Below are positions 24,203 to 36,100 of a stretch of DNA of 64,000 nucleotides, piece by piece; position 1 is the stretch's first letter, and the number at the start of each line of letters is the position of its first letter. The DNA is from Amycolatopsis thermalba. GTDB lineage: Bacteria > Actinomycetota > Actinomycetes > Mycobacteriales > Pseudonocardiaceae. The stretch is from the NCBI RefSeq assembly GCF_003385215.1, contig NZ_PQHW01000017.1, positions 1 to 64,000 on the forward strand, in the 5' to 3' direction. Both the position numbers and the translations under genes were made by a program. The notes under the pieces were generated by a model that saw only the letters and a program-made list of their open reading frames with translations, did not search any database and had not been told where the DNA came from.

Positions 24203-26266
24203 GTGACCTCTTCCGACGCGCTCTGGGACCTCCCCGCGCCCCCGAAACGGGCCGCGGCGAAGCGTCCACCGTCCCGGAAGGGGCAGCAGAAGCCGGCGGA
24301 GCACGACCCGGTCGCCCGCGTCGTCGTGGACGTGCCGCTGGCGCACCTGGACCGCACGTTCGACTACCAGGTGCCGGACAAGCTGGACGCCGACGCGGTG
24401 CCCGGCTGCCGGGTGCGGGTGCGGTTCGCCGGGCAGCTCGTTGACGGGTTCCTCGTCGAGCGCGCGTCGACCACCGAGCACAAGGGGCGGCTGGCGTTCC
24501 TGGAGCGGGTCACCTCGCCCGAGCCAGTGCTGTCCCCGACGCTGTACGCGCTGGCCCGCCGCGTCGCCGACCACTACGGCGGCACCCTCATGGACGTGCT
24601 GCGGCTGGCGATCCCGCCCCGGCACGCCAAGGCCGAGTCCGAGCCCGCCCGGGAGCGCGCCGAGGTGACCGAGGCGCCTCCGGTGACGGCGTGGCAGCGG
24701 TACCAGTTCGGGGAGTCGTTCACCGACGCGGTGCGGGCCGCACGGCAGGCGCACGCGGTGTGGCAGGCGCTGCCGGGGGAGGACTGGCCGGCAAGGCTGG
24801 CCGAACTGGCGGCTCTCGCCGCCGCCAGTGGCCGGGGCGTGTTGCTGGTGGTGCCCGACCACCGTGATCTGACGCGGGTGCACGACGCCTGCGTGCGGGT
24901 GGCGGGGGCCGGCGCCGTGGTCGCGTTGTCCGCCGACACCGGGCCGGCCGAGCGGTACCGGCGGTGGCTCGCGGTGTCCCGGGGAGCGGTGCCGATCGTG
25001 GTCGGGACCCGCGCGGCGATGTTCGCGCCGGTCGCCGACCCCGGGCTGTTCGTGGTGTGGGACGACGGCGACGACCTGCACGCCGACCCGCACATGCCCT
25101 ACCCGCAGGTGCGGGACGTGCTGGCGTTGCGGGCGCACGCCCAGGGCGCGTCGTTCGTGGCCGGCGGGTTCGCCCGGACCGCGGAAGCCCAGCTGCTGGT
25201 CGAAACCCGGTGGGCGCATCCGATCACCGGATCGCGGGACGAGCTGCGGAAAGCGGCGCCGCGGGTGACCCCGGTCGGGGAGGACTTCGACGTGGCGCGC
25301 GACGAGGCGGCGCGCGTGGCCCGGTTGCCGTCGGTGGCGTTCGAGGCCGCGCGGCAGTCGCTGTCCGCGGGGGCGCCGGTGCTGGTGCAGGTGCCCCGGC
25401 GCGGCTACGTGCCCGCGCTGGCGTGCGCGCAGTGCCGCACCCCCGCGCACTGCCGCAGGTGCGCCGGTCCGCTCGGGCTGTCGGGCGGGGCGGGCGCGGA
25501 CGTGGCGCACCCGCCGAGCTGCCGGTGGTGCGGCACGCCGGAGGCGCATTTCCGGTGCCCGGCCTGTGGTTCGGCGCGGCTGCGGGCCGTGGTCGTCGGC
25601 GCGAAGCGGACCGCCGAGGAGCTGGGCGGGGCCTTCCCGGGGGTGCCGGTGCGGACGTCGGGGGCGCGGGAGGTGCTGGCGACCGTGCCCGGGCGGCCGG
25701 CGCTGGTGGTCTGCACACCCGGCGCGGAGCCGGTGGCCGAGGGCGGGTACGGCGCGGCGCTGCTGCTGGACGGCTGGGCGTTGCTGGGTCGGCAGGACCT
25801 GCGGGCGGCGGAGGAGACGCTGCGGCGGTGGATGGCGGCGGCGGCCCTGGTGCGGCCGTCGTCGGTGGGCGGCCGGGTGGTCGTCGGCGCGGAGGCCCCG
25901 CTGGCGCCGGTGCAGGCCCTGGTCCGCTGGGACCCGGCCTGGCACGCCGAGCGGGAACTGGCGGAGCGGCGCGAGCTGGGGTTCCCGCCGGTGGTGCGGA
26001 TGGCGAGCGTGGAGGGCACCCCCGAGGCGGTGGCGGCGCTGCTGGCGGAGACGGAGCTCCCGCCGTCGGCGGAGGTCCTGGGCCCGGTGCCGCTGACCGA
26101 GCCCGACGAGGAGGGCCGCTCCGAGCGGGAGCGCGCCCTGATCCGCGTCCCCCGCGGCGAGGGCCGGGCGCTGGCGTCCTGCCTGGCCGCGGTGCAGGCG
26201 GTACGCGCCGCGCGGAAGGAAACCGCGGCGGTGCGCATCCAGCTGGACCCGCTGGCGCTGATCTGA
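24203..26266 (+). CDS. priA: Primosome protein PriA (helicase-inactive actinobacterial type)
   Basis: PriA recognises stalled replication forks and loads the replisome. The 687-residue protein has the N-terminal DNA-binding domain (VARVVVDVPLAHLDRTFDYQ) and the paired zinc-binding cysteine motifs at residues about 410-460 (CAQC, CRRC, CRWC, CPAC). The usual Walker A sequence is absent: the site reads AAASGRGVLLVVPDHRDL. Loss of ATPase motifs is known for actinobacterial PriA. The start GTG 24203 lies 6 nt after TAGAGA, so it may be leaderless. C-terminal base composition is even more GC-rich than the surroundings. Confidence 0.9.
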   Translation: MTSSDALWDLPAPPKRAAAKRPPSRKGQQKPAEHDPVARVVVDVPLAHLDRTFDYQVPDKLDADAVPGCRVRVRFAGQLVDGFLVERASTTEHKGRLAFLERVTSPEPVLSPTLYALARRVADHYGGTLMDVLRLAIPPRHAKAESEPARERAEVTEAPPVTAWQRYQFGESFTDAVRAARQAHAVWQALPGEDWPARLAELAALAAASGRGVLLVVPDHRDLTRVHDACVRVAGAGAVVALSADTGPAERYRRWLAVSRGAVPIVVGTRAAMFAPVADPGLFVVWDDGDDLHADPHMPYPQVRDVLALRAHAQGASFVAGGFARTAEAQLLVETRWAHPITGSRDELRKAAPRVTPVGEDFDVARDEAARVARLPSVAFEAARQSLSAGAPVLVQVPRRGYVPALACAQCRTPAHCRRCAGPLGLSGGAGADVAHPPSCRWCGTPEAHFRCPACGSARLRAVVVGAKRTAEELGGAFPGVPVRTSGAREVLATVPGRPALVVCTPGAEPVAEGGYGAALLLDGWALLGRQDLRAAEETLRRWMAAAALVRPSSVGGRVVVGAEAPLAPVQALVRWDPAWHAERELAERRELGFPPVVRMASVEGTPEAVAALLAETELPPSAEVLGPVPLTEPDEEGRSERERALIRVPRGEGRALASCLAAVQAVRAARKETAAVRIQLDPLALI

Positions 26267-26329
26267 CGCCCGGCGAAGCCACCCGTCCTCCGGTTGAGCG
26301 CGGGGCCGGAACCGGGCAGACTGCCGGAA

Positions 26330-28105
26330 ATGCGGACTCTGCGTGCTCTCGCGGTTCTCGTCAGTGCGGTCCTGCTCGCCCCGGGCGTGGCGTACGCCGA
26401 GCAGGCCCCGCCGAAACAGCCCGTCGCGATCGGGTTCGGGGGTGCGGTCGCCAGCATCGACGCCGACGCCACCGCCATCGGCACCCGGGTTCTGGCCGAC
26501 GGCGGCAACGCGGTCGACGCGGCCGTCGCCACCGCCGCGGCCCTCGGCGTCACCGACCCGTTCTCGGCCGGCATCGGCGGCGGCGGGTTCTTCGTCTACT
26601 ACGACGCCCGCACCCGCCAGGTGCACACCCTCGACGGCCGGGAGACCGCGCCCGCCTCCGCCGACGAGAACCTCTTCGTCGAGAACGGTGAGCCGATCCC
26701 GTTCGACGAGGCCGTCACCAGCGGCCTGTCCGTCGGCGTCCCGGGCACGCCCGCCACCTGGCAGGACGCGCTGCGCAAGTGGGGCACCCGGTCGCTGAAC
26801 CAGATGCTGCGCCCCGCCGCGCGTCTGGCCCGCGACGGCTTCACCGTGGACCAGACGTTCCACACGCAGATCGCCGGCAACGCGGAGCGCTTCTCCGCGT
26901 TCCCGAGCACGCGCGAGCTGTACCTGCCCGGCGGCGCGCCGCCCGCGGTCGGCAGCACGTTCACCAACCCGGACCTCGCGGCCACCTACGAAACGCTCGC
27001 CCGCCAGGGCGCCCGCGCGCTCTACCGCGGCCCGATCGCCGACGAGATCGCCGCGACCGTGCAGCAGCCGCCGGTCGATCCGGCCGCCGGGCTGAACGTC
27101 CGGCCCGGCAAGCTCACCACCGACGACATCGCCGCCTACCGCACCATCGAGCGGGAACCCACCCACACGCGCTACCGAGGCCTGGACGTCTACGGCATGC
27201 CGGCGCCGTCCTCGGGCGGTCTCACGGTCGGCGAGGCGCTGAACATCCTGGAGAACTTCGACGTCGCCCGCTTCGGCGAGGCCGACTACCTGCACCACTT
27301 CCTGGAGGCCAGCCGTCTGGCCTTCGCCGACCGCAACCGGTGGATCGGCGACCCGGCGTTCGTCGACGTGCCCGCCCGTCAGCTGCTCAGCCAGCGGTTC
27401 GCGGACAGTCGCGCGTGCCTGATCGACCCGGACCGCGCGGCCGTGGGCACCGTTGCCGCCGGGGACCCGCGCCATCCGCAGCCGTGCGCGGCGGGTGCCG
27501 CGGCGCCGACCCCGTACGAGGGCGAGAACACCACGCACCTGACCGTCGCCGACAGGTGGGGCAACGTGGTCGCCTACACGCTGACCATCGAGCAGGAGGG
27601 CGGCAGCGGCATCGTGGTGCCCGGCCGCGGTTTCCTGCTGAACAACGAGCTGACCGACTTCTCCTTCACCCCGGTCACCCCGGGCGTGCCCGACCCGAAC
27701 CTGCCCGGCCCCGGCAAGCGCCCGCGGTCGTCGATGGCGCCGACGATCGTCCTGGAGCACGGCAAGCCGCTGCTGGCCGCCGGTTCGCCCGGTGGGGCGT
27801 CGATCATCACCACGGTGCTGCAGGTGCTGCTCGGCAGGCTGGACCGCGGGCTGACCCTGGAGGAGGCGATCGCCGCGCCGCGGGCCTCGCAGCGCAACTC
27901 CGGGCCCGCCCAGGTCGAGCCGGCGTTCCTCGCGCTGCGGGAATCGTCCGACCTGCGGGCGCGGGGCCAGCTGTTCTCGACGTCCCCGGCCGAGATCGGC
28001 GCCGCCACCGGCGTGGAGCGCCTGCCGGACGGCCGCTGGCTGGCCGCCGCCGAACCGGTGCGCCGTGGCGGCGGAGCCGCGCAGGTGGTGCACCCGGCAC
28101 CCTGA
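26330..28105 (+). CDS. ggt: Secreted gamma-glutamyltransferase
   Basis: Ggt transfers or hydrolyses the gamma-glutamyl group of glutathione-like compounds outside the cytoplasm. The 591-residue precursor has a signal peptide ending near VAYA-EQAPP. The autocatalytic cleavage site is GENTTHLTVAD, with Thr401 as the expected nucleophile of the small subunit. Later SSMAPTIV and GSPGGASIITTVLQ are family motifs. ATG 26330 is chosen because it begins the signal peptide. It is followed by a repeat array. Confidence 0.92.
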   Translation: MRTLRALAVLVSAVLLAPGVAYAEQAPPKQPVAIGFGGAVASIDADATAIGTRVLADGGNAVDAAVATAAALGVTDPFSAGIGGGGFFVYYDARTRQVHTLDGRETAPASADENLFVENGEPIPFDEAVTSGLSVGVPGTPATWQDALRKWGTRSLNQMLRPAARLARDGFTVDQTFHTQIAGNAERFSAFPSTRELYLPGGAPPAVGSTFTNPDLAATYETLARQGARALYRGPIADEIAATVQQPPVDPAAGLNVRPGKLTTDDIAAYRTIEREPTHTRYRGLDVYGMPAPSSGGLTVGEALNILENFDVARFGEADYLHHFLEASRLAFADRNRWIGDPAFVDVPARQLLSQRFADSRACLIDPDRAAVGTVAAGDPRHPQPCAAGAAAPTPYEGENTTHLTVADRWGNVVAYTLTIEQEGGSGIVVPGRGFLLNNELTDFSFTPVTPGVPDPNLPGPGKRPRSSMAPTIVLEHGKPLLAAGSPGGASIITTVLQVLLGRLDRGLTLEEAIAAPRASQRNSGPAQVEPAFLALRESSDLRARGQLFSTSPAEIGAATGVERLPDGRWLAAAEPVRRGGGAAQVVHPAP

Positions 28106-28119
28106 GCGCGGATGTCACG

Positions 28120-28316
28120 CCCGCGAACGCGGAACTCACGCGCGTGAGCGTGGGACTCGCGCGCGTGAGCGTGGGACTCGCGCCGGGCGCGAGTTGAACA
28201 CTCGGGCGCGCGTGTCCCACGTTCCGGCGCGCGAGTTGAACACTCGGGCGCGCGTGTCCCACGTTCCGGCGCGCGAGTTGAACACTCGGGCGCGCGAGTT
28301 CCACGTTCCGGCGCGT
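28120..28316. repeat. Inverted array of ~21-bp repeats between ggt and fmt
   Basis: Left-type units (GTGAGCGTGGGACTCGCGC) occur about three times and are followed by right-type units of opposite orientation. The centre is a perfect 9-bp hairpin, 28176-28184 with 28186-28194. The right half alternates GCGCGAGTTGAACACTCGG and GCGCGTGTCCCACGTTCCG with an exact 42-bp period (landmarks 28191, 28233 and 28275). No coding sequence is likely. Confidence 0.85.
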
Positions 28317-28349
28317 GATCCGGCCGGGCGGGGCGCCGGGGCCGGTCAC

Positions 28350-28355
28350 TAGACT
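28350..28355 (+). promoter_or_regulatory. Candidate -10 box TAGACT upstream of fmt
   Basis: TAGACT ends 7 nt before the ATG of a 12-codon upstream frame. Transcription should begin at or near that ATG, giving a leaderless transcript. Confidence 0.5.
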
Positions 28356-28362
28356 GGCTCCG

Positions 28363-28401
28363 ATGCCCACCCACTCCACACCCGTCGCCGAGGTGCGTTG
28401 A
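28363..28401 (+). CDS. 12-aa leader ORF coupled to fmt
   Basis: The frame encodes [12 protein letters not shown] and its stop shares a base with the fmt start (TGATG at 28399-28403). Its ATG lies about 8 nt after a -10 box, so it could be read from a leaderless mRNA and hand ribosomes to fmt. GAGG within it (28390-28393) could also serve directly as the fmt ribosome site. No pause motif or regulatory amino acid run is obvious. Confidence 0.35.
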   Translation: MPTHSTPVAEVR

Positions 28402-29327
28402 TGCGCCTCGTCTTCGCCGGTACCCCCGAACCCGCCGTGCCGTCGCTGCGGGCGCTGCTCGACTCGCCGCGGCACGAGGTCGTCGCCGTCGTCACGCGGC
28501 CCGACGCGCCCGCCGGCCGGGGCCGCAAGCTCCTGCGCTCACCCGTCGGCGCGCTCGCCGACGAGCACGGCATCGAGGTCCTCACCCCGGCCAAGGCCGG
28601 CGACCCCGACTTCCTGCAGCGCCTGACCGAACTCGCGCCCGACGCCTGCCCGGTTGTCGCCTACGGGGCGCTCCTGCCCCAGCGCGCACTGGACATCCCG
28701 CGGCACGGCTGGATCAACCTGCACTTCTCGCTGCTGCCCGCGTGGCGCGGCGCCGCCCCGGTGCAGGCGGCGATCCGCGCCGGCGACGAGATCACCGGCG
28801 CCTCCACCTTCCGCATCGTCAAGGAACTCGACGCCGGCCCCGTCTTCGGCGTGGTCACCGAGAAGATCGCCGACGACGACACCGCCGGCGCGCTCCTGGA
28901 CCGCCTCGCGGTCTCCGGCGCCCGCCTGCTGGCGTCCACATTGGACGGCATCGAGGACGGCGAGGTCCAGGCGGTGCCCCAGCCCGCCGACGGCGTCACC
29001 TACGCCCCCAAGGTCACCGTCGACGACGCGCGCGTCTCGTTCACCGGCCCGGCGCACGCGGTCGACCGCCACATCCGCGCGGTCACCCCGGAACCCGGCG
29101 CGTGGACGGAGTTCCGCGGCGAGCGCCTCAAGCTCGGCCCGGTCACGGTCGTGGACGAGCCCGCGCTGGAGCCGGGGGAGCTGCGCGTCGAGCGCAAGCG
29201 CGTCCTGGCCGGCACGGCGACGAAACCGGTGCGGCTGGGCGAGGTCCAGGCACAGGGCAAGAAACGCATGGCGGCCACCGACTGGGCCCGCGGCACCCGC
29301 ATCGAGCAAGGAGAACGGCTGTCATGA
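28401..29327 (+). CDS. fmt: Methionyl-tRNA formyltransferase
   Basis: Fmt formylates initiator Met-tRNA. The 308-residue protein has the N-terminal formyltransferase domain with [18 protein letters not shown], containing the catalytic histidine region, and the C-terminal OB-like domain from about residue 205. ATG 28401 gives the standard start [16 protein letters not shown]. It overlaps rsmB by 4 nt (ATGA). Confidence 0.96.
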   Translation: MRLVFAGTPEPAVPSLRALLDSPRHEVVAVVTRPDAPAGRGRKLLRSPVGALADEHGIEVLTPAKAGDPDFLQRLTELAPDACPVVAYGALLPQRALDIPRHGWINLHFSLLPAWRGAAPVQAAIRAGDEITGASTFRIVKELDAGPVFGVVTEKIADDDTAGALLDRLAVSGARLLASTLDGIEDGEVQAVPQPADGVTYAPKVTVDDARVSFTGPAHAVDRHIRAVTPEPGAWTEFRGERLKLGPVTVVDEPALEPGELRVERKRVLAGTATKPVRLGEVQAQGKKRMAATDWARGTRIEQGERLS

Positions 29328-30739
29328 ACGAGCGCAGGCCCTCCCGGCCCCAGCGCGGCCGCCCGGCGCCCCGCAAGCAGGGCCCCCGCCGCCCGCCGGC
29401 CGAGGACCCGGCGCGCCGCGTCGCGCTGGACGTGCTGCGTGCCGTCCGCCAGCGCGACGCCTACGCCAACCTCGTGCTGCCCGACCTGCTCCGCCGCAAC
29501 CGCGTCTCCGGCCGCGACGCCGCGCTGGCCACCGAACTCGCCTACGGCGCCTCCCGCGCCCAGGGCATGCTCGACGCCATCATCGCCGCGTGCCTGGACC
29601 GCCCGCTGGACAAGGTCGACGGCCCGGTCCTGGACTGCCTCCGCCTGGGCGCCTACCAGCTGCTGCGCACCCGCATCCCGCAGCACGCCGCGGTCACCTC
29701 CACGGTCGACCTGGCCCGCGCCGACGCCGGCTCGCACGTCGCCGGGTTCGTCAACGCCGTCCTGCGCAAGATCTCCGAGCAGGACGAGGACGCCTGGATG
29801 GCGCAGCTCACCCCGGACCGCGACAAGGACCCGATCGGGCACCTGGCGATGCGCACCGCCCACCCGCGCTGGGTGGCGCGCGCGTTCGCCGAGGCGCTCG
29901 GCGACAAGGGCGACGACCTGCAGGCGGCGCTGGAGGCCGACGACGCCCGCCCGGCCGTCCACCTGGCCGCCCGCCCGGGTGAGATCAGCGCCGACGAACT
30001 CGCCGCCATCACCGGCGGCGACGTCGCCCCGTACTCGCCCTACGGTGTGCACCTGCCCGCCGGCTCGGGCGACCCGGGTGACTCCGAGCCGATCCGCGAG
30101 CGCCTGGCCGTGGTGCAGGACGAGGGCAGCCAGCTGTGCGCCGTCGCGCTCACCCGGGTGCCGCTGGAGGGCGCCGACGAGCGCTGGCTGGACCTGTGCG
30201 CGGGCCCCGGCGGCAAGGCCGGGATGCTCGGCGCGCTCGCCGCGACGCAGGGCGCGCACGTCGACGCCGTCGAGCAGGCCCCGCACCGCGCGAAGCTCGT
30301 CGAGCAGGCCACCGAGGGCCTGCCGGTGACCGTGCACGTCGCCGACGGCCGGGACACCGGCCTGCAGCCGGGCTTCGACCGCGTCCTGGTCGACGCGCCG
30401 TGCACCGGGCTGGGCGCGCTGCGCCGCCGCCCGGAGGCCCGCTGGCGGCGCAAGCCCTCCGACGTGCCGGACCTGACCCGGCTGCAGGGCGAACTGCTCA
30501 CCGCCGCGCTGGACCTCACCCGCCCCGGCGGTGTGGTCGCCTACGTCGTCTGCTCGCCGCACCTGGCCGAGACCGAGGGCGTGGTCGGCGAGATCGCCCG
30601 CCGCACCAAGGCCGAGGTGCTGGACACGCGCGAGTTCTTCCCCGGCGTGCCCCACCTGGGTGAGGGACCATACGTGCAGCTGTGGCCGCACCGGCACGGC
30701 ACGGACGCGATGTTCTGCGCCGTGCTGCGCAAGCCGTGA
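29324..30739 (+). CDS. rsmB: 16S rRNA m5C967 methyltransferase
   Basis: RsmB methylates cytosine 967 of 16S rRNA. The 471-residue protein carries an N-terminal NusB-like domain (about 25-160) after a basic tail, then the SAM-binding domain [19 protein letters not shown]. The two catalytic cysteines sit in [18 protein letters not shown] and [12 protein letters not shown]. It overlaps fmt and the following flavoprotein gene by 4 nt each. Confidence 0.95.
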   Translation: MNERRPSRPQRGRPAPRKQGPRRPPAEDPARRVALDVLRAVRQRDAYANLVLPDLLRRNRVSGRDAALATELAYGASRAQGMLDAIIAACLDRPLDKVDGPVLDCLRLGAYQLLRTRIPQHAAVTSTVDLARADAGSHVAGFVNAVLRKISEQDEDAWMAQLTPDRDKDPIGHLAMRTAHPRWVARAFAEALGDKGDDLQAALEADDARPAVHLAARPGEISADELAAITGGDVAPYSPYGVHLPAGSGDPGDSEPIRERLAVVQDEGSQLCAVALTRVPLEGADERWLDLCAGPGGKAGMLGALAATQGAHVDAVEQAPHRAKLVEQATEGLPVTVHVADGRDTGLQPGFDRVLVDAPCTGLGALRRRPEARWRRKPSDVPDLTRLQGELLTAALDLTRPGGVVAYVVCSPHLAETEGVVGEIARRTKAEVLDTREFFPGVPHLGEGPYVQLWPHRHGTDAMFCAVLRKP

Positions 30740-31245
30740 GCCTGCTCGGCCTGATCGGCAGCTCGTGCGGGGGACTGGACACCCGGTTCCGCGCCGAGCT
30801 GGCCGCGCCGGCCGCCGCCCGCGGCCACCGGCTCGCCGTCACGCTCACGCCGACCGCCCACCGCTGGCTGGACGCGGCCGGGGAGCTGGACGGGCTGGCC
30901 GCGCTCACCGACCTGCCGGTCCGCTCCGCCTCGCGCCTGCCCGGTGAGCCGCGCCCGCACCCGGACCCGCCGGTCTTCCTGTTCGCACCGGCCTCGGCCA
31001 ACTCGGTCGCCAAACTCGCGCTCGGCATCGCCGACAACCAGGCCCTCACCGTCCTGGGTGACGTGCTCGGCGACCCGGCCGTCACGATCATCGTCGGCTA
31101 CCAGGTCACCGACGCCCGCTTCCGGCACCCGGCCTGGCGGCGGCACCTGGACACGCTGGCCGAGGCCGGGGTGCGGGTGCGGCGGCTGGAGTACGGCAAG
31201 CCCTGGTCGGAGATCCTGGACCTGTTGCCGGCACCCACAGGATGA
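30736..31245 (+). CDS. Small flavoprotein of the HFCD (cysteine decarboxylase-like) family
   Basis: The 169-residue protein starts [18 protein letters not shown] and contains [21 protein letters not shown], the FMN-binding pattern of homo-oligomeric flavin-containing cysteine decarboxylases such as CoaC, EpiD and MrsD. The usual catalytic histidine near residue 70 of CoaC is not evident. The start is GTG overlapping rsmB. It lies just before rpe and the riboflavin genes. The substrate is unknown; it is not the CoaC enzyme, which is encoded by coaBC here. Confidence 0.7.
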   Translation: MSLLGLIGSSCGGLDTRFRAELAAPAAARGHRLAVTLTPTAHRWLDAAGELDGLAALTDLPVRSASRLPGEPRPHPDPPVFLFAPASANSVAKLALGIADNQALTVLGDVLGDPAVTIIVGYQVTDARFRHPAWRRHLDTLAEAGVRVRRLEYGKPWSEILDLLPAPTG

Positions 31246-31275
31246 GTGGGGCCACGGCTGCCCGGACCCACGATC

Positions 31276-31281
31276 TACACT
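31276..31281 (+). promoter_or_regulatory. Candidate -10 box TACACT (leaderless rpe)
   Basis: TACACT ends 8 nt before GTG 31290, with no ribosome site between. It marks the probable start of the rpe-rib transcript. Confidence 0.5.
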
Positions 31282-31289
31282 CCGTAACC

Positions 31290-31979
31290 GTGGCCCACCG
31301 ACCTCTCATCGCGCCCAGCATCCTGTCCGCCGACTTCGCCCGTCTGGGCGAGGAGATCCACGCCATCGCCGGGGACGGCGCCGCGCGCGCCGACTGGGTC
31401 CACGTGGACGTCATGGACAACCACTTCGTGCCCAACCTGACGCTGGGCCTGCCGGTCGTCCAGTCGCTGCTGAAGACCACGGACATCCCGCTGGACTGCC
31501 ACCTGATGATCGAGGACCCGGACCGCTGGGCCATCGGCTACGCCGAGGCCGGGGCCTACAACGTCACCGTGCACGTGGAGGCGGCCGCCGACCCGGTGAT
31601 GCTGGCGAAGAACCTGCGCGCCGCGGGCGCCAGGGCCGGCCTGTCCATCAAGCCGGGCACGCCGCTGGAGGACCACGTCGAGACCCTCAAGCACTACGAC
31701 ACGCTGCTGGTGATGTCGGTCGAGCCGGGCTTCGGCGGACAGTCGTTCATCCCGGACGTGCTGGAGAAGGTCCGCACCGCGCGCCGCCTGGTCGACACCG
31801 GCCACCTCAAGCTCGTCGTGGAGATCGACGGCGGCATCAACGCCGACACGATCGAGCAGGCCGCCGAGGCCGGCGTGGACTGTTTCGTCGCCGGCTCGGC
31901 CGTCTACGGCGCGGAAGACCCCGGCAAGGCCGTCGCGGCCCTGCGCGAACGTGCCGCCCGCGTCGGCGCGGCACACTGA
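31290..31979 (+). CDS. rpe: Ribulose-phosphate 3-epimerase
   Basis: Rpe interconverts ribulose 5-phosphate and xylulose 5-phosphate; ribulose 5-phosphate is also the substrate of RibB two genes downstream. The 229-residue TIM barrel has [31 protein letters not shown], the DCHLMIEDP motif and [13 protein letters not shown]. It begins the riboflavin cluster with ribE 23 nt downstream. Confidence 0.96.
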   Translation: MAHRPLIAPSILSADFARLGEEIHAIAGDGAARADWVHVDVMDNHFVPNLTLGLPVVQSLLKTTDIPLDCHLMIEDPDRWAIGYAEAGAYNVTVHVEAAADPVMLAKNLRAAGARAGLSIKPGTPLEDHVETLKHYDTLLVMSVEPGFGGQSFIPDVLEKVRTARRLVDTGHLKLVVEIDGGINADTIEQAAEAGVDCFVAGSAVYGAEDPGKAVAALRERAARVGAAH

Positions 31980-32002
31980 CACCGACAAGGAGGCGCGCGC
32001 CA

Positions 32003-32634
32003 GTGTTCACCGGCATCGTGGAGGAGCTCGGCGAGATCACCGCCGTCGAGCAGGTTCCCAACGCCGCGCGGCTCACCGTGCGCGGCCCCGTGGTGACCTC
32101 CGACGCCAAGCACGGCGACTCGATCGCCGTCAGCGGGGTGTGCCTGACCGTCGTGGACGTGTTCGGCTCCGAGTTCACCGTCGACGTGGTGCACGAGACG
32201 CTGCAGCGGTCCCGGCTGGCCAAGATCGCCGTCGGGGACCGGGTGAACCTGGAGCGGGCGACCGCGGTGGGGGACCGGCTCGGCGGGCACATCATGCAGG
32301 GCCACGTCGACGGCACCGGGGTGTTCCTGTCCCGCGACGCGGCCGGGCTCACCCGGTTCGCGCTGCCCGCGGGCCTGTCCCGCTACATCGTGGAGAAGGG
32401 CTCGATCGCGGTCGACGGCATCTCGCTCACCGTGACGAGTGTGACGAACGACGAGTTCTCCGTGGCGCTGATTCCGACGACACTGGAACTGACCACCCTC
32501 GGCCGTGCCGAGCCGGGTGATCTGGTGAACCTCGAGGTCGACGTGCTCGCCAAGTACGTGGAGAAGCTCGCGACGCCCCATCTGCCCGGCCGCACGGAGC
32601 ACACTGGAGCCGGGGCAGGCTCGAAGGAGGACGC

Positions 32635-32638
<4 letters not shown>
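32003..32638 (+). CDS. ribE: Riboflavin synthase alpha chain
   Basis: RibE dismutates two lumazine molecules to riboflavin. The 211-residue protein starts with the invariant [12 protein letters not shown] and holds two lumazine-binding repeats; the second begins near residue 98 with [18 protein letters not shown] (31987-31993) stands 9 nt before GTG 32003. It overlaps ribBA by 4 nt. ribD, often placed between rpe and ribE, is not here. Confidence 0.96.
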
Positions 32639-34893
<2,255 letters not shown>

Positions 34894-34909
<16 letters not shown>

Positions 34910-35340
34910 GCACCCCCACCGGATCGAACGCGGAACTCGCGCGCCCGAGCGCGGAACTCGCGCGCCTGAGCGCAGAACTCGCCGGGGTGGGCGAGTTCCA
35001 CGCTCGGGACGGTGAGTTCTGCGTTGGGGACGGTGAGTTCTTCGTTCGGGAGCGTGAACTTCACCAGCGGCCCCGGTTCAGAAAGCGTCAGGTCCACGAC
35101 CACCGGCCGCCCAGGACTGAGCGCCCCCGCCGGAGCGAGCGCAGAACTCGCGCGCCCGAGCGTGGGACTCGCGCGCCCGAGCGTGGGACTCGCGCACCCG
35201 AGCGTGGGACTCGCGCGCGTGAGCGTGGGACTCGCCGGGCGGCGGCGAGTTCCACGCTCGGGACACCGAGTTCTGCGTTCGGGTGCGTGAAACCCACCGG
35301 CGGCCCGCGCTCAGACCGTCAGGTCCACCACCACCGGCGC
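34894..35340. repeat. Tandem duplication of a convergent intergenic region, with inverted ~21-bp arrays
   Basis: The segment from the end of the PH gene (34894) through the intergenic repeats to the end of xthA is present twice. GGCCGCCCAGGACTGAGC occurs at 34894 and 35105. The xthA 3'-end sequence GTCAGGTCCAC occurs at 35087 and, as the true gene end, at 35318. Each copy holds left-type and right-type ~21-bp units around a hairpin centre: 34968-34983 with 34990-35005, and 35221-35236 with 35244-35259 (one mismatch). Confidence 0.85.
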
Positions 35341-36087
35341 GTGGTCCGAGGTGCCCTTGCCCTTGCGCGCCTCCCGGTCCACGTACGCGTCGCTCACCGA
35401 GCCGGCGAACTTCGCCGACGCGTAGACCAGGTCGATGCGCATCCCGTTGTTCTTCGGGAACGCCAGCTGCCGGTAGTCCCAGTAGGTGTAGGGCGTGTCG
35501 TACTTCAGCGCGCGCGGCATCACGTCGGTCAGGCCCGCCTCGCGCAGCGCCGCCAGCGCCGCGCGCTCCGCCTCGGTCACGTGCGTCATGCCGTCGAACA
35601 GCGTGATGTCCCAGACGTCGTCGTCAGTCGGGGCGATGTTGAAGTCACCCAGCACGGCGAACGGGCGGTCCTGCACGGCCTCGGCCGCCACCGTCGCCCG
35701 CAGCGCCTCCAGCCACCGCAGCTTGTACGCGTAGTGCGGGTGTGACGGCTCGCGCCCGTTGGGCACGTACACCGACCACAGCCGCACCCCGCCGCAGGTC
35801 GCGCCGATCGCGCGCGGCTCGGACGCGTCGTCGAACGTCGGCTCGCCGTCCAGCCCGCGCCGCACGTCCGCCAGCCCGACGCGCGACAGGATCGCGACAC
35901 CGTTCCACCGGCCCGTCCCGTAGGCCGCCACCTCGTAGCCGGCCTGCGCCACCTCGGCCGGGAACGCCTCCGTCGCGCACTTCAGCTCCTGCAGGCACAC
36001 CACGTCCGGCTCGGCCGATTCCAGCCAGGACAGCAGACGCGGCAGCCGCGCGGTGACGGAGTTGACGTTCCAGGTGGCGATGCGCAT
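35311..36087 (-). CDS. xthA: Exodeoxyribonuclease III
   Basis: XthA is an AP endonuclease and 3'-5' exonuclease in base excision repair. The 258-residue protein starts MRIATWNVNSVTARLPRLL and shows CLQELK, the catalytic GDFNIAPTDDD and the C-terminal SDHAPVVVDLTV with the active-site histidine. It is convergent with the rib operon. Its last codons are duplicated in the repeat region beyond its stop. The TetR gene lies 13 bp upstream on the same strand. Confidence 0.94.
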   Translation of the reverse strand: MRIATWNVNSVTARLPRLLSWLESAEPDVVCLQELKCATEAFPAEVAQAGYEVAAYGTGRWNGVAILSRVGLADVRRGLDGEPTFDDASEPRAIGATCGGVRLWSVYVPNGREPSHPHYAYKLRWLEALRATVAAEAVQDRPFAVLGDFNIAPTDDDVWDITLFDGMTHVTEAERAALAALREAGLTDVMPRALKYDTPYTYWDYRQLAFPKNNGMRIDLVYASAKFAGSVSDAYVDREARKGKGTSDHAPVVVDLTV

Positions 36088-36100
36088 GGCGCCGAGGATT

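Noticed and set aside
22922-28093. Very long reverse-strand open frame (over 1700 codons) across metK, priA and ggt
   Set aside because: It is antisense to three well-identified genes, has low-complexity His/Arg/Gly-rich composition and matches nothing. High GC keeps antisense frames open.
30944-32002. N-terminal extension of riboflavin synthase running through rpe
   Set aside because: The in-frame sequence before 32003 is an out-of-frame reading of rpe. The conserved [10 protein letters not shown] start and AAGGAGG ribosome site fix the start at 32003.
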